Positions 51,649 through 60,257 of a stretch of 64,000 nucleotides of DNA are shown in pieces. The notes beneath the pieces were generated by a model. It saw only the letters and a program-made list of their open reading frames with translations, did no database searches and was not told the DNA's origin. A program made the translations under genes and the position numbers. The stretch's first letter is position 1. Each line of letters begins with the position of its first letter. This DNA comes from Marinifilum flexuosum (GTDB lineage Bacteria > Bacteroidota > Bacteroidia > Bacteroidales > Marinifilaceae), in contig NZ_RAPQ01000012.1 in assembly GCF_003610555.1 (NCBI RefSeq), forward strand, positions 1-64,000. The letters are read 5' to 3'.

Positions 51649-52973
51649 TGAAGCCAAAAACAAATTTTCAAAGAATGGTTGTTGCCTTAAGCAAAAAGCT
51701 TAAACCAATCAGCCAAAAGCAGACCAATTGGGCAGTAAAAAACTTATCGAAAAAATATGCAATTGTTTCCCGAAACAGAACCTTTTGCCTGGAGTGTGGG
51801 CACAAATGGAACGAAAATATTCGTATGGTAGAACTAACAGAAAAGTGTGTTTGTCCTAGCTGTAAAGCGAAACTAAAATATAACAGCGATAGAAACATTA
51901 GATACGAAGATTCATATTTTGCCATAGTTACTACTCAGGGAGGCATGCAAGTAGTTCGCATGTTCCTGTTTCATCAAAATTTTAAGAAAAAACAAAAATC
52001 CACCTACTGGATTAGTGAAGTTATGCAGCATTGGATTGATGAAGATGGTGAATACGAAACACTTTCGCAACCAGTAAACACCATGAGTAACATTTACGAT
52101 GCATGGAGTTACGGCCCATTGGAAGTACGAACACATACATACAATCATCATTTACGTTTCACAATTAACCCTTACAAAGTTTACCCGATTAAATGCGTAT
52201 TACCAATTATCAAAAGGAATGGTTTTAATGGATCTTTTGGCAACTACTCACCGCAACAATTATTCTGCCTGTTGCTAAAAGACAATAGAGTTGAAACCCT
52301 TTATAAATCAGGTCAGATTAGTGTACTTAACTGCTATAACAACCGTGACGGCTTAGTATCTGGATACTGGAAAAGCATAAACATTTGCACCAGGCATTCA
52401 TATATAATCCCCGATGCAATAACATGGTTCGATTACATGGACTTACTTCGATACTTCAGGAAAGACACAAGTAATCCTAAATTTATTTGTCCTGAAAATT
52501 TGAAAGCAGCTCATGATACATTGCTTAAAAAGAAAAGAAAAATAGAAGCCGAAGAAAGACGAATTAGAAAAGAGGAAGCAAGGATACGAGCTGAGTTGGC
52601 AGATAAGAAAAATCAAAAAAAATACTCCAAGCAAAAAGGCATGTTCTTTGGTTTAAAATTTAAAGCCGGTGATATCATTATACAACCCATTACCACAATT
52701 GCCGGATTTAAAGAGGAAGCCGACAACCTTAATCATTGTGTTTATTCAAACAAGTACTTCAATAAGGAAGATTCATTGATAATGTCGGCACGAATAAACG
52801 GCAAGCCAATCGAAACTATTGAATTATCACTTACCGATTACAAGATAATACAAAGCAGAGGCAAGTGTAATCAGGCTAGTGAGTATCACGATAAGATAAT
52901 CGAAACAGTGCGAAAAAATATCAGCAAAATAGCAGAGATAAAAGAAGTTCAAAACCTACAAAAAACAGCCTAA
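51648..52973 (+). CDS. PcfJ-like protein
   Basis: The 441-residue protein has a zinc ribbon near its start (CLECGHKWNENIRMVELTEK ... CPSCKAKL), a middle helical part, and a late conserved region (LNHCVYSNKYFNKEDSLIMS). This matches PcfJ-like proteins. It is coupled to the PcfK-like gene upstream and overlaps the next gene by one base. Confidence 0.8.
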   Translation: MKPKTNFQRMVVALSKKLKPISQKQTNWAVKNLSKKYAIVSRNRTFCLECGHKWNENIRMVELTEKCVCPSCKAKLKYNSDRNIRYEDSYFAIVTTQGGMQVVRMFLFHQNFKKKQKSTYWISEVMQHWIDEDGEYETLSQPVNTMSNIYDAWSYGPLEVRTHTYNHHLRFTINPYKVYPIKCVLPIIKRNGFNGSFGNYSPQQLFCLLLKDNRVETLYKSGQISVLNCYNNRDGLVSGYWKSINICTRHSYIIPDAITWFDYMDLLRYFRKDTSNPKFICPENLKAAHDTLLKKKRKIEAEERRIRKEEARIRAELADKKNQKKYSKQKGMFFGLKFKAGDIIIQPITTIAGFKEEADNLNHCVYSNKYFNKEDSLIMSARINGKPIETIELSLTDYKIIQSRGKCNQASEYHDKIIETVRKNISKIAEIKEVQNLQKTA

Positions 52974-53419
52974 TGAAACAAAAAAGAGAATTACCAGAAA
53001 TGCATTTACGCCACCTGGAGGTGGAGGAAATTTTGCAAGTAGTAGAGCAAGTAACATCGGTATCGCGCGAGCAAATCTACAACCACCGCAGGAAACCATT
53101 TGCCGTTGATGCAAAGCACATATTCATTTATCTGCTTTTAAAAATGATACGACCAATAGCAGTACATCACGTCACCAAATTTCCACAACCAACCATATTT
53201 GTTGCAACAGGAAGCGTTGCCGACAAATACTGTTATGATGATGTATTTGCAGAAAAGTTGAACCAATGTTATTCGATACTAAAGGAAAAAGAAACCGAAT
53301 TGATATCGAAAATGTTTCGGGAATCGAAAACCTTTGGCGATTTGCAAACCATTATCGCACCATATACCAACTGCGAAAATCTGCCATTGCCTGTAATCAA
53401 TAGCATTGAATTGATTTAG
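52973..53419 (+). CDS. DnaA domain-IV-like protein
   Basis: The 148-residue protein contains EEILQVVEQVTSVSREQIYN and RKPFAVDAKHIFIYLLLKMI, the helix pattern of the DnaA C-terminal DNA-binding domain (box-binding helices with R/K). It has no ATPase domain. It may bind DnaA boxes such as the one at 50459. It is co-translated with the PcfJ-like gene. Confidence 0.5.
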   Translation: MKQKRELPEMHLRHLEVEEILQVVEQVTSVSREQIYNHRRKPFAVDAKHIFIYLLLKMIRPIAVHHVTKFPQPTIFVATGSVADKYCYDDVFAEKLNQCYSILKEKETELISKMFRESKTFGDLQTIIAPYTNCENLPLPVINSIELI

Positions 53420-53421
53420 GC

Positions 53422-53541
53422 ATGCAAACCCTCTACGATCAGTTAGCCCAATTGCAAGATGAGTTCAAAGAACTACATCGGAACTATGGTAAAATGCCAA
53501 AGTGGCAATTTATGCTGCAATCGATGAAGATTTTAAAGTGA
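53422..53541 (+). CDS. small protein (39 residues)
   Basis: ATG 53422 opens a 39-codon helical frame (MQTLYDQLAQLQDEFKELHR...) that directly follows the previous gene (2-bp gap). Short and not in any known family; coding is likely by position. Confidence 0.5.
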   Translation: MQTLYDQLAQLQDEFKELHRNYGKMPKWQFMLQSMKILK

Positions 53542-53636
53542 CATTGGAAACCGTTACCGTGGTAACCTGCAATCATATTATTGAAAAGGAATTTACTGAA
53601 GCGTATTTGTAAACAGTACAGCAGCCTTTGCCTAGC

Positions 53637-53654
53637 CCCCGACTTAAGTCGGGG
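53637..53654. repeat. palindromic repeat
   Basis: CCCCGACTTAAGTCGGGG is a perfect 18-bp palindrome of a type dispersed in Bacteroidota. It lies in the 229-bp gap 53542-53770, which has no other gene. Confidence 0.75.
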
Positions 53655-53770
53655 TAAAAGGATAAAGAATTGCAAAAAATTAACTCCATAACGTGGTTGC
53701 TGTATGGGCTGAACACCCAACCAAATTACACAAATAATGAAACGAGATACAAACTTTAAAATTTACGAGC

Positions 53771-54055
53771 GTGGGGAAATTACATTATTATGACCATAGA
53801 ACTTTAGAATTAGCGCCTGACTTTGTGATTGAAAAATTTAGAGCTGACGGTGTTGATGGAACTGCATGCGGAAAGGCTTACAAGGTTACTAGAAATAAAA
53901 ATGAAGTGACTTGTAAAAACTGTTTGCGCGAAATGGCAAAAGAATCGAACGAGAACGGTGTTTTGCCTATAAAGCGTGTTAGGGGTAGTGATGTTTGCCA
54001 TAGACCAGATATTAATTGTGGACTATGTCCTGACTTCCCATGTTATGAATTTTAA
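53771..54055 (+). CDS. Cys-containing prophage protein
   Basis: From GTG 53771, 94 residues; no ATG is available in frame. It has Cys pairs (CKNCLREM and CGLCPDFPCYEF) that suggest zinc binding. Unknown family. The upstream leader has GGCTGAACACC, also found near 54730. Confidence 0.6.
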   Translation: MGKLHYYDHRTLELAPDFVIEKFRADGVDGTACGKAYKVTRNKNEVTCKNCLREMAKESNENGVLPIKRVRGSDVCHRPDINCGLCPDFPCYEF

Positions 54056-54161
54056 ATCATTACCCCCTAACACCAAGATTAAAGCCGTTTTTCAATGGCT
54101 TTAATCGACTGTTATGCGCTGTGTTACGATAGTAACATTGCGCACTGCAAAAAAGAACCAC

Positions 54162-54216
54162 CACCCCTCGCAACACTTCTCCCTTTTCAGGGGAGATGCC
54201 GACAGGCAGAGGGGTG
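54162..54216. repeat. Bacteroidota dispersed repeat, copy 2
   Basis: CACCCCTC (54162) and GAGGGGTG (54209) enclose CTCCC...GGGGAG and TGCC/GGCA. Same element as at 50710-50755. It is 38 bp upstream of the next start codon. Confidence 0.8.
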
Positions 54217-54253
54217 TGCAAAACAAATGTAAAAAATCACTAAATTTACCATT

Positions 54254-54703
54254 ATGGAAAAACAAGATTACGAAAAATACCAAGTTTGTTTAAAATCTTC
54301 TTACATGTCGAAAGAAGGCATAGTGAAACCTTGTTTAGATTTATCAGATACTAATGGGAAATTGTACTTAGCACCTAAGGATGATATTTTAAAAGATCAT
54401 CCCGAATTATCCCATAAAAGCCTTATGGAAATGCAAATAGACCACCTTGCAAAAAAAGTAAACAATCAGTTTGATAAAATATTAACTGAAGGATTAAAGC
54501 GAAAAGGATTTGAATTTGAAAGAAATGCTGAATTGGTACATTTTATAAAAACTCGCTGCCGATCAGAAGATTATCAGAAAGAAGGCATAAAAATATTTTT
54601 AGTTGATGATGTTCCATTTATGAAATGGGATTACAAAAACCAAGAAATAAAACAAGAAGGCAATGTATTTACAGCCACCAATGGAGCCTACCAATATTTA
54701 TAA
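54254..54703 (+). CDS. prophage protein of unknown function
   Basis: The 149-residue protein (EKQDYEKYQVCLKSSYMSKE) is mixed alpha/beta, with no recognised family. It is downstream of repeat copy 2. Confidence 0.65.
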   Translation: MEKQDYEKYQVCLKSSYMSKEGIVKPCLDLSDTNGKLYLAPKDDILKDHPELSHKSLMEMQIDHLAKKVNNQFDKILTEGLKRKGFEFERNAELVHFIKTRCRSEDYQKEGIKIFLVDDVPFMKWDYKNQEIKQEGNVFTATNGAYQYL

Positions 54704-54712
54704 CCCAGTAGA

Positions 54713-54732
54713 GCCGCAAGGCATTGCGGCTG
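54713..54732. other. hairpin between two genes
   Basis: AGCCGCAA and TTGCGGCT form a perfect 8-bp stem with a 4-nt loop, but no T run follows. It may be an attenuator or processing site in the leader of the next gene. Confidence 0.6.
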
Positions 54733-54752
54733 AACACCAAAACACAAACAAC

Positions 54753-54965
54753 ATGAAACCAGAATTTATAATAACAAGCATTTCTAATACATCTATTGAT
54801 TTCAATAAAAATGAAATGCCATTAAACTTGGGAATCAATTTAGAAATATCTGCACAAGCAACTGGCAATTTTTCAGAATACCTAAACGATGACATGTCAA
54901 TTAATAAAACAAAATTGCTGCAAGATATTTTGCAAGGGAAAATCTCAATAACCGGAAAGGATTAA
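54753..54965 (+). CDS. small prophage protein
   Basis: ATG 54753 gives 70 residues (KPEFIITSISNTSIDFNKNE). A longer frame from 54663 would overlap the previous gene and is unlikely. Beta-rich; unknown family. Confidence 0.65.
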   Translation: MKPEFIITSISNTSIDFNKNEMPLNLGINLEISAQATGNFSEYLNDDMSINKTKLLQDILQGKISITGKD

Positions 54966-54991
54966 ACCCACCCTCAGCAAAACGATAAACC

Positions 54992-55025
54992 AACCATTTT
55001 CCCACCCCCAGGAAAATGGTTTTTT
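54992..55025 (+). terminator. terminator before the structural genes
   Basis: AACCATTTTCC (54992-55002) and GGAAAATGGTT (55011-55021) form a perfect 11-bp stem, followed by T5. It ends the accessory block. Confidence 0.9.
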
Positions 55026-55034
55026 CTTGAATTA

Positions 55035-55054
55035 CCCCCAACTTCAGTTGGGGG
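55035..55054. repeat. palindromic repeat
   Basis: CCCCCAACTTCAGTTGGGGG, a 9-bp stem with a 2-nt loop, is a dispersed Bacteroidota hairpin. Beyond it the gap to 55313 is C-rich on the plus strand (CACCCC, AACCCC) with no gene. Confidence 0.75.
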
Positions 55055-55059
55055 CTGCA

Positions 55060-55212
55060 CTAAACAAACCGTTTAATCCACAAACCCCAAAATAAACCCC
55101 TCTAACGCCCCCACCCCACAAACCAACACCGCACCCCACAAGAAAAAAGATAACACCCCAAACCCCACCAAAAACAGGTAAAACACAACAAATCACTAAA
55201 CGAAAAGTTTAG
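55060..55212. promoter_or_regulatory. two operator sites before the portal gene
   Basis: CTAAAC-N5-GTTTAA (55060-55076) and CTAAAC-N5-GTTTAG (55196-55212) lie 237 and 101 bp before the portal start, in a C-rich 100-bp interval. They belong to the same 17-bp family as the repressor sites and probably control the late structural operon. Confidence 0.75.
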
Positions 55213-55313
55213 AAAGTAAGCAATGCTTACCATTTTAATAAAAAAAGCCCCTCAACTTTACACCTGTTAGTAGTAAGTAGATTTTTTCATAGGTAAAATT
55301 TAGGGTTAGAAGT

Positions 55314-56615
55314 ATGGGAAAAGTGAAATTGTTTGGAAAGACAGTCTTTGAGTATCGAAGTGGGGACAGCGATACTCAAAGCTTTTCCCTAAAAGATGCA
55401 AGCAGCGATATACTTGACATCTTTTTCGGCGGTCGCAAAAGTAAAAGCGGTCAGATTGTAAACCAAGAAACAGCAATAGGCTTTTCTGCTGTAACAGCTG
55501 GAGTTCGCGTAATAGCCGAAACCATTGCCTCACTATCCTTTAACGTGCATCGCCGATTAGAAGGCGGCAACCAAGAAATAGCACACAATCACAACCTGCA
55601 ATACCTGGTGCACACCGCACCATATCACTTATACACCAGTTTCATTTTCCGCGAAACCATGATAAACATGGCGATAATGTGGGGCAATGCATACGCTCGC
55701 ATCATCCGCAATGAGTTCAACAAAGTATTAGGATTCGAAATCATCCACAAACAAAAAGTTTTCCCATTTCTGAAGGAAGGCGAAATGTGGTACAAAGTAG
55801 TAGGCTTAGACCAGCCAATCTACTTTATGGATATGATCCACATACAAGGATTCGTAAAAGATGGATTGATAGGCGTAGCCCTTACCGATATCGCACGAGA
55901 AAGCATCGGATCGGGATTGGCAATGCAAGAACTGTCCAGTAAATTTTTCGCTAATGGTGGTATTTACAAAGGAATAATTACCACACCTGAGAAATTATCA
56001 AATGAGTCATTCGAGCGAATCAAGAAATCGTGGAAAGAAAGAAACACAGGAAGCGATAACCATTGGAGCGAACCAATTTTAGAAGCTGGCATGGAATACA
56101 AGCCAATGACACTTTCGCCTGAACAATCGCAGCTGTTAGAATCACGTAAATTCCAATTAATCGAAGTAGCACGAGTACTACGCATACCTCCGCACAAGCT
56201 GGGCGATTTAAGCAAATCAACCAATAACAATATCGAGCACCAATCAATAGAGTTTGTAACCGATTGTATTCGACCTTGGGTAAAGAGAATTGAGGGAGAA
56301 TTTAACCGAAAAATATTCCGCCAAAACGAACAAGGCGAACTGTTTACCAGATTAAATCTAAACTCATTATTACGTGGCGATATTAAAGCACGAGGCGAGT
56401 TTTATTCAAAGATGTTCAGTATTGGTGCTTTCTCGCCTAACAAAATTCTACAACTAGAAGGCGAAAACACTTTCGAAGGAGGCGACGAGCGATACATACA
56501 AGGCGCAAACATTCCGCTTTCGGTTATCAAAGAAAAATACCAAGCAGATGTGCTCAAACAACTAGCCGAAGCCGAAAAGCTTAAGCAAGAAACAAAAGGA
56601 GGTAACAATGATTAA
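55314..56615 (+). CDS. phage portal protein (HK97 family)
   Basis: The 433-residue portal has an early conserved segment (AIGFSAVTAGVRVIAETIAS) and the later VLRIPPHKLGDLSKSTNNN. It forms the ring for DNA entry. It overlaps the following gene by 8 bp. Confidence 0.93.
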   Translation: MGKVKLFGKTVFEYRSGDSDTQSFSLKDASSDILDIFFGGRKSKSGQIVNQETAIGFSAVTAGVRVIAETIASLSFNVHRRLEGGNQEIAHNHNLQYLVHTAPYHLYTSFIFRETMINMAIMWGNAYARIIRNEFNKVLGFEIIHKQKVFPFLKEGEMWYKVVGLDQPIYFMDMIHIQGFVKDGLIGVALTDIARESIGSGLAMQELSSKFFANGGIYKGIITTPEKLSNESFERIKKSWKERNTGSDNHWSEPILEAGMEYKPMTLSPEQSQLLESRKFQLIEVARVLRIPPHKLGDLSKSTNNNIEHQSIEFVTDCIRPWVKRIEGEFNRKIFRQNEQGELFTRLNLNSLLRGDIKARGEFYSKMFSIGAFSPNKILQLEGENTFEGGDERYIQGANIPLSVIKEKYQADVLKQLAEAEKLKQETKGGNND

Positions 56616-56883
56616 CGAAACAGTGCAAATTGTTGCCGATCCGATTAACTGGAGCATGTGGAGCGTAATATGCGCAATAACAACCATAGTTTTTGCGGTA
56701 ATTGGTTTCGTTATCCGATTAACCAGAAACCACACCAAGTTGGCAGAAGGACACAAGCACCTGGAAAAAACAACCGAAGACAAATTTAAGGTTGTACACC
56801 ATAGACTAGATGGCAAAGCAGACGACAAAATAGTAGGCAGCATTGATGCCAAACTAGATATAATCATTGAAAAACTCATGTAA
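56608..56883 (+). CDS. small membrane protein
   Basis: The 91-residue protein has one membrane helix (about 12-33, NWSMWSVICAITTIVFAVIG) and a coiled charged C-terminus. It lies between portal and protease, an unusual place for a membrane protein; a holin-like or membrane-tether role is possible. Confidence 0.65.
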   Translation: MINETVQIVADPINWSMWSVICAITTIVFAVIGFVIRLTRNHTKLAEGHKHLEKTTEDKFKVVHHRLDGKADDKIVGSIDAKLDIIIEKLM

Positions 56884-56885
56884 TC

Positions 56886-57536
56886 ATGACTGATAAGAAG
56901 AAACAACAACAAACAGGGCCAGAGCGCAGGATTTTCGAAAACACTGTGCAGTTGGTTACTCGTGATGGGCAGGAAGATTCACGAATGATTCGTGGGTACT
57001 TTGCCAAGTTTAACACCCTTTCACGTTCAATCGGCTGGGGATTCAAAGAAAAAATTAAGCCAGGAGCATTCGACGATATCGATTTTGCAAACGATGATAT
57101 CGTGGCATTGTTCAACCACAACTTCGACCATATAGTAGGGCGCACAATTGGAACCCCTAAAATGACTATGGGAGTAGATGATATAGGAGCCTTTTACGAG
57201 TTCGAAGCACCAACTACCACCGCAGGAAACGACCTACTTGAAAATGTAAAGCGTGGATTAGTGCAGCACTCCTCTTTTTCGTGGCCTCGTGGCACAACCG
57301 AAGACATTTGGGAAGATGATGTTGAACATGGCGAAGTTAGAACCATATCGAAATTTACTCGCTTGATTGATGTTGCACCAGTAGTAAACCCAGCCTATTC
57401 GGATACCACCGTAGATGCTCGCGGCTACGAAGGCGCAAAGGAATCATACGAAGCATGGAAAAAGGACAATAGATCTTTCGACACTTACGAAGCTGAAGCC
57501 GAAAAGCGCAAACTCGAAATAGAACGCATGAGATAA
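56886..57536 (+). CDS. HK97 prohead protease
   Basis: The 216-residue protease has the conserved RGYFAKFNTLSRSIGWGFKEK, the His in VALFNHNFDHIVGRT and the Ser in GLVQHSSFSWPRGTTED. It cleaves capsid scaffold during head maturation. Confidence 0.93.
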   Translation: MTDKKKQQQTGPERRIFENTVQLVTRDGQEDSRMIRGYFAKFNTLSRSIGWGFKEKIKPGAFDDIDFANDDIVALFNHNFDHIVGRTIGTPKMTMGVDDIGAFYEFEAPTTTAGNDLLENVKRGLVQHSSFSWPRGTTEDIWEDDVEHGEVRTISKFTRLIDVAPVVNPAYSDTTVDARGYEGAKESYEAWKKDNRSFDTYEAEAEKRKLEIERMR

Positions 57537-57571
57537 TTAACTAGGTAATAATTCAAAAATTAGTAAAAATT

Positions 57572-58933
57572 ATGAAACAAAAATTTGCAATAGTAGCGAG
57601 TGTGATTATCGCCTTGTTACTTATCGTGGCAGGATTGCCAGTGTTTGATGTGGCAGCCGGAGCAACATTTATGATTGCACCAGTTGCATTAATTGATATT
57701 GAGAACAATATCAGAAACTTTAAAGAGCAAAGAGGCGATTGTTTGGATAAGATGGATGCCCTTGTAGATGTTCAGTTAAGCGAAAAACGATCCTTAACCG
57801 AGGATGAAACCACCAAGTATAACGAGTATCGCTCGAAAGCCGATGAACTGAAAGGCCAAATTGAAATGCTTGAAGTGAGTTTGGAATCGAGAAAAGCGAA
57901 GGCCAAAGCTGAAGGTAAGGAGATTGAGGGCAAAGAAGAGCGCAAAACCGAGGAAGAGGCCGAAAAGCGTTACAATGAAGCCTTTAAAAATTGGGCAGTA
58001 GGTGGTGAAGCTCGTTGTTCTAAGGAAGATTTAGAAATCCTTGATTCGAAAGATAAGGAAATGCGTGCGATGGGAACTGGTACAGGTTCCGCAGGTGGAT
58101 ATTTGGCACCAACTTCAATGGCAACTAAAATTGAGGAAGCATTAAAATATTTAGGAGGTGTTCGCGCTGGAGCAACAGTAATGACTACCGAGAATGGTAA
58201 TACCATCAACTATCCAACAATGGATGATACAACCAATATGGGTGAGTTGATTGGTGAAAATCCAACAGATAACACTAACGAACAAGATATTGCTTTTGGT
58301 AACAAGCAAATTGGAGCATACACTTATAGTTCGAAAGCAATTCCAGTTAGTAACGAATTATTGCAAGATTCTGCATTCGATTTGGAAGGATACATTGCAA
58401 GAGTTGCTGCACAGCGTATTTTCAAAATTACAAACCAGCATTATACTACTGGCGATGGAACCAACAAACCAAAAGGTTTCTTACAAGATGCCACATTAGG
58501 ATTAACCGCAGCTGGCACAAATGCCATTGTTGCAGACGAGTTAGTAAAGCTACTGCATAAAGTTGATTCAAGTTACCGCCAAAATGGTAAATGGATGTTC
58601 AACGATAACACCTTGCTTGCTATTCGTTTATTGAAAGATAACGATGGTAGACCATTGTGGCAACCAGGTATGGTAGATGGAGCACCAAACACAATTTTAG
58701 GAAAGCCATATATCATTAACAATGATATGCCTGATATAGCAACAGGTGCTAAAGCAATTGCTTTTGGTGATATTGAGAAATACCTGATTCGTGATGTTAC
58801 AAATGCATCATTGAAGCGATTAGGCGAAATTAATGCGCTTAAAAATCAAACGGTATTTGTTCTATTCTCTCGACATGATGGTGCATTGATCGATGCAGGA
58901 ACCCATCCAATTAAGTATTTACAGTTAGCATAG
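57572..58933 (+). CDS. major capsid protein (HK97 fold) with N-terminal hydrophobic segment
   Basis: The 453-residue protein has a C-terminal HK97 capsid core (GSAGGYLAPTSMATKIEEAL ... PILGKPYIINNDMPDIATG-like region) preceded by a helical charged scaffold (about 55-140). Oddly, residues 4-26 (KFAIVASVIIALLLIVAGLP) look like a signal or membrane segment before the scaffold, likely removed with the delta domain on maturation. Confidence 0.9.
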   Translation: MKQKFAIVASVIIALLLIVAGLPVFDVAAGATFMIAPVALIDIENNIRNFKEQRGDCLDKMDALVDVQLSEKRSLTEDETTKYNEYRSKADELKGQIEMLEVSLESRKAKAKAEGKEIEGKEERKTEEEAEKRYNEAFKNWAVGGEARCSKEDLEILDSKDKEMRAMGTGTGSAGGYLAPTSMATKIEEALKYLGGVRAGATVMTTENGNTINYPTMDDTTNMGELIGENPTDNTNEQDIAFGNKQIGAYTYSSKAIPVSNELLQDSAFDLEGYIARVAAQRIFKITNQHYTTGDGTNKPKGFLQDATLGLTAAGTNAIVADELVKLLHKVDSSYRQNGKWMFNDNTLLAIRLLKDNDGRPLWQPGMVDGAPNTILGKPYIINNDMPDIATGAKAIAFGDIEKYLIRDVTNASLKRLGEINALKNQTVFVLFSRHDGALIDAGTHPIKYLQLA

Positions 58934-58947
58934 TAAGGAGGTAAATC

Positions 58948-59298
58948 ATGAAAGGATATAAAGTATTAGTAACGGAAAGTTGTGTAATGAATATCGGTGG
59001 TGACATTATAAGTGTTATACCAGGAGTAAGAACACTATCCTTAAAAGCCTGTCACGCATTAATCAATGCAGGCTATGCCGAAGCAATCGAGGGTGAGGAA
59101 TTACCAGAATTGCCAAAGGAAGAAAAAAAGCCAGAGCCACCAAAAGATGGTGAATTACCATTGGATTTCCCTTCGAGAGATTTGTTGATAGAAAACGACT
59201 TAACAACCATTGAGGCTGTAAAAGCGTTTGGCGACTTAACTGAGATTGAAGGAATTGGCCCGAAAAAGGCTGAAGAAATTCTGGAGGCATTAAAATAA
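58948..59298 (+). CDS. helix-hairpin-helix protein next to capsid
   Basis: The 116-residue protein has an N-terminal beta part, a Pro/Glu-rich linker (LPELPKEEKKPEPPKDGELP) and a C-terminal HhH motif (LTEIEGIGPKKAEEILEALK) typical of DNA-binding. It could be a decoration or head-DNA protein. Confidence 0.7.
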   Translation: MKGYKVLVTESCVMNIGGDIISVIPGVRTLSLKACHALINAGYAEAIEGEELPELPKEEKKPEPPKDGELPLDFPSRDLLIENDLTTIEAVKAFGDLTEIEGIGPKKAEEILEALK

Positions 59299-59306
59299 GA
59301 TGTATT

Positions 59307-59333
59307 GTAGGGACACGCCACGGCGTGTCCTAC
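59307..59333. repeat. palindromic repeat
   Basis: GTAGGGACACGCCACGGCGTGTCCTAC: GGACACGCC/GGCGTGTCC form a 9-bp stem with a 2-nt loop. A dispersed Bacteroidota repeat type that interrupts the structural gene row. Confidence 0.75.
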
Positions 59334-59349
59334 CGAAACACAACAAAAA

Positions 59350-59928
59350 ATGGCATACACACTAATAACACCAGCCACCGAAGAACTGATTACAGTAGCC
59401 GAAGCCAAAAAGCATATGCGTGTACTTCACAACAACGAAGATGACATGATAGGCATATACTTAATGGCAGCTATTGGAAGGTTCCAGGAGCAAACCAGCC
59501 GTGTAATCTCCAAATCAACCTGGCAACTTACACTTGATAAGTTTCCAGTAAACGGGATTATCGAGATCATGCGCTGCACGGTGATTAGTGTGCAGTCAGT
59601 AAGGTACATTGATTCACTGGGAGCCGAGCAGGAAATAAACGTGCAAGATGTGAAGTTGGATGCAGCGAGTGAGCCTGCACGTTTATCGCCTGCCTTTGGT
59701 AAAAGCTGGCCTACAACTGCCAATATTATCAATGCAGTTACTATTGAATTTGAGGCAGGATACACCGATGCCGCAGCTTTGAATAAGTTGGATAAAGCCG
59801 CCATTTTTTTAATGACAGCACATTGGTATCGAAACAGGGAGGAAGTTGTAGTAGGAAAAACGGCAAACGAAGTACCAAAAACCGCCGATGATATCATGAG
59901 TTTGAGAAAAATTCCAAACGGATTTTAA
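59350..59928 (+). CDS. head-tail connector protein (gp6-like)
   Basis: The 192-residue protein (ITVAEAKKHMRVLHNNEDDM, FLMTAHWYRNREEVVVG) matches the gp6-like connector family that binds below the portal. It overlaps no neighbour and starts a close-packed set of connector genes. Confidence 0.87.
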   Translation: MAYTLITPATEELITVAEAKKHMRVLHNNEDDMIGIYLMAAIGRFQEQTSRVISKSTWQLTLDKFPVNGIIEIMRCTVISVQSVRYIDSLGAEQEINVQDVKLDAASEPARLSPAFGKSWPTTANIINAVTIEFEAGYTDAAALNKLDKAAIFLMTAHWYRNREEVVVGKTANEVPKTADDIMSLRKIPNGF

Positions 59929-59930
59929 TA

Positions 59931-60257
59931 ATGGCAACAATAGGAGAACGAGATACACTAATTACGATTCAGACATTTGCCACTGGTAAAGATGCAGCAG
60001 GACAGCCCACACAAGTTTGGGAAGAATTTGCAAAAGCCTGGGCAAAGCGATGTTTTAACAATGGATCTGAAAAGGTAGCAAATGAGCAGATTGAAGCCAT
60101 TACCAAAATCGATTTTGTAATAGACAAAATACCAGGAATAAAGCAAACCATGCGAGTACTGTTGGATGATGAAGCCTACAACATTACGGCAATAAACGAT
60201 ACCCTGCCCGATGAAATAATTCTTTATACCGAATCGACAGATAGAAAGGATGAATAA
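59931..60257 (+). CDS. head closure/adaptor protein
   Basis: The 108-residue protein (IGERDTLITIQTFATGKDAA) matches the Phage_H_T_join (SPP1 gp16-like) family. It ends by one-base overlap with the next gene. Confidence 0.87.
   Translation: MATIGERDTLITIQTFATGKDAAGQPTQVWEEFAKAWAKRCFNNGSEKVANEQIEAITKIDFVIDKIPGIKQTMRVLLDDEAYNITAINDTLPDEIILYTESTDRKDE

Noticed and set aside
54663-54752. N-terminal extension of the small gene at 54753
   Set aside because: It overlaps the previous gene and spans a hairpin; ATG 54753 is the better start.
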